From contig CAJNDS010002464.1 of NCBI GenBank assembly GCA_905221605.1, positions 217,501-278,357 of the forward strand: a stretch of 60,857 nt of DNA, read 5' to 3'. The position numbers were made by a program, and so were the translations under genes. Source of the DNA: Symbiodinium natans. Taxonomy: Eukaryota; Sar; Dinophyceae; Suessiales; Symbiodiniaceae. The notes beneath the pieces were generated by a model. That model did no database searches. It was not told where the DNA came from and saw only the letters and a program-made list of their open reading frames with translations. Each line of letters begins with the position of its first letter. The first letter of the stretch is position 1. This document shows, piece after piece, positions 59,472-60,857 of the stretch.

Positions 59472-59536
59472 GCCAGCCACCTCCCGTGCCTGGCCTCCCA
59501 AACGCGCGCCCCGCATCGAAGGCTGCCGGGACTTGG
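59472..59536 (+). CDS. Coding exon, Pro/Ala-rich
   Basis: Acceptor ctttccag, donor TGG|GTTAGGG. Reads QPPPVPGLPNARPASKAAGT. Phase 0 end fits 59930. Confidence 0.6.
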
Positions 59537-59666
59537 GTTAGGGTTTAGGGTTTAGGGTTTAGGGTTTAGGGTTTAGGGTTTAGGGTTTAGGGTTTAGGGT
59601 TTAGGGTTTAGGGTTTAGGGTGTTTAGGGTTTAGGGTTTAGGGTTTAGGGTTTAGGGTTTAGGGTT
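59537..59666. repeat. Long TTTAGGG array at an intron 5' end
   Basis: About 18 units immediately after the donor, matched by CCCTAAA-type repeats before the acceptor at 59929. Confidence 0.95.
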
Positions 59667-59929
59667 GCGTGCTGCACCATCAACCCGAACCTCTGGTTTT
59701 AGTTTTGTTCGCCTGAGGGCCCGAAACGTCAGCTTTAGGACCCGAAAGCCCCAAAACCTCAAGCCTGAACTCCTATAAACCCTACAACTCCTGAACCCTA
59801 AGCCCCAAACCCTAAACCCTGAACCCTAAACCCTGAACCCTAAACCCCAAACCCTCAAACCCCAAACCCCCAAACCCTAAATCCTAAACCCTAAACCCCA
59901 AACCCTAAACCCTAAACCCTATGGCAAAG

Positions 59930-60008
59930 GCCTCAGGGGCCTGGTCTTGGGGCGGCAGCAGCGGCGGCGTGGCGTTCCGGCCGCCGCCGAGGCTGGAGGG
60001 GATTTGGC
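59930..60008 (+). CDS. Coding exon
   Basis: Acceptor atggcaaag, donor GGC|GTTTAGGG. Reads ASGAWSWGGSSGGVAFRPPP. The GGCGGC run may be a repeat artefact. Confidence 0.55.
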
Positions 60009-60640
60009 GTTTAGGGTTTAGGGTTTAGGGTTTAGGGTAAGGGGTTTAAGGGCTTTAAGGGTTTTAAAGGTTTTTTTAGGGTTTCAGGGTTTATGGAATT
60101 TTGGGATTTTAGGGTTTCAACGTTTTTTAGGGGTTTCAGGATTTGGGGGGTTTTAGGATTTTAGGGTTTTGAGGTCTATAGGGTTTCAGGTTTTAGGCTC
60201 TCAGGGTTTTAGAATTTTAGGGTGTTTAGGGTTTGGGGTGCTTTGGGGTTTTTGGGGTTAGGGTTTCAGGGTTTCAGGGTCTTGGTGGCACTCTGGGTTT
60301 AGGGTTTAGGGTTAAGGGTTTAGGGTTTAGGGTTCTCTACGGCGTAGGGTTTAGGCTTTCAGGGGACTCTGGTTCCGCTTGCAACCGTACAGGAATCCCA
60401 TGATCCCTTTTGATAAGCATTGGATCCCCTATGAAGCCCTATATACATAGACTACCCGTCTTATTCTCAAGTTTCTCTGTGACCTAGGGGTTGGTAAGCA
60501 TGAGGCTTGTGGAAAAGGTTTTGAGAGGCTCTAAAGGTTTCTGGGATCAGGTTTTGGGGCTTACTGGCATTACTAGTGGTTAATGCTTTTGTAGGATTTA
60601 GGGTTTAGGATGTATGGTTTAGTAGTGCCTATAATCCTAA
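60009..60640. other. Intron stretch, no gene placed
   Basis: TTTAGGG and TTTCAGGG blocks, then 250 bp of unique sequence without a splice-bounded frame. Confidence 0.5.
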
Positions 60641-60649
60641 AACCCTAAG

Positions 60650-60790
60650 ACCCCCAAAACCCCTAAAACCCCTAAAACCCCTAAACCCCTAAACCCCTAA
60701 ACCCCTAAACCCCTAAACCCCTAAACCCCCAAACCCCTAAACCCCTAAACCCCTAAACCCTAAACCGCCTAAACCGCCTAAACCCTAAAC
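60650..60790. repeat. CCCCTAAA variant array
   Basis: About 12 eight-base units CCCCTAAA, the C-strand form of the variant at 30390-31000. Confidence 0.95.
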
Positions 60791-60831
60791 CCCCAGGTCC
60801 CAAGCTCCCAAAACCACCAACCCAAAAGCAG

Positions 60832-60857
60832 AAAGCTCGCCAGAAACCGCTGAAGCC
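60832..60857 (+). CDS. Coding exon cut by the window edge
   Basis: Acceptor caaaagcag, reading KARQKPLK or, in the phase that fits 60008, S-S-P-E-T-A-E-A. Truncated. Confidence 0.35.

Larger units (their letters stand above)
1..60857. repeat. Interspersed telomere-type repeats, window-wide
   Basis: TTTAGGG on the plus strand and CCCTAAA (the same repeat on the other strand) occur in blocks of 1 to about 20 units across the whole window, with many single-base variants (TTCAGGG, TTTGGGG, TTTAGGGG, CCCTGAA, CCCCAAA). They sit between short high-GC coding segments, not at one end, so this is not a chromosome terminus. Seen directly. The heptamer is the known telomere repeat of plants and of many algae including dinoflagellates. 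Typically C-strand blocks precede an exon and G-strand blocks follow it. Confidence 0.97.

Noticed and set aside
1-60857. tRNA, rRNA or spliced-leader genes
   Set aside because: No cloverleaf, 5S-like or spliced-leader-like sequence was noticed by eye; a covariance-model scan would be needed to be certain.

Overview
The window looks like nuclear DNA of a dinoflagellate, probably a Symbiodiniaceae or Polarella-type alga. Three things support this. (1) The plant/alga-type telomere heptamer TTTAGGG/CCCTAAA occurs hundreds of times inside the sequence. (2) The one family I recognise, an ankyrin-repeat protein with an N-terminal block containing AFISHQWVSPGHPDPEAKQM, is one I remember only from dinoflagellate gene sets; I could not run a search. 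(3) When that gene is assembled by frame, its introns start with GT, GC or GA and end with AG, which is a dinoflagellate habit. There are no bacterial operons, tRNAs, rRNAs or CRISPR arrays.

Layout. 1-5.9 kb: short plus-strand exons, a 771-bp transposon-like element carrying a 61-bp satellite, and telomeric blocks. 6.18-10.48 kb: a complete ankyrin-repeat gene of 11 exons (602 codons plus stop) that can be joined without a frame break. 12.08-60.86 kb: about 90 short plus-strand exons (most 20-120 nt) starting at an ATG at 12080 and running off the right edge. Their peptides are mostly charged and coiled-coil-like, I recognise no family except one possible endonuclease-like stretch, and I cannot say whether they form one giant gene or several. 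A 100-N assembly gap lies at 13258-13357. I placed no minus-strand gene.

The striking feature is the introns. Where both ends of an intron can be placed, the 5' part usually carries TTTAGGG and the 3' part CCCTAAA relative to transcription, so the transcript could fold on itself. The repeat itself contains GT (ggGTtt) and AG (tttAG) every 7 nt, so an inserted telomeric array arrives with splice sites. Several arrays are bounded by short direct duplications of non-telomeric sequence, including one that splits an ankyrin-repeat reading frame and one that splits a small inverted-repeat element whose sister copy lacks it. A second intron source is also present: about a dozen families of 80-150 bp inverted-repeat elements, several of which form an intron exactly, with GT or GC from the target duplication and AG from the element's end. 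I read the window as a gene region colonised by two intron-forming processes, telomeric insertion and introner-like elements. Exon calls rest on frame, splice dinucleotides and phase only; no transcript evidence was available.
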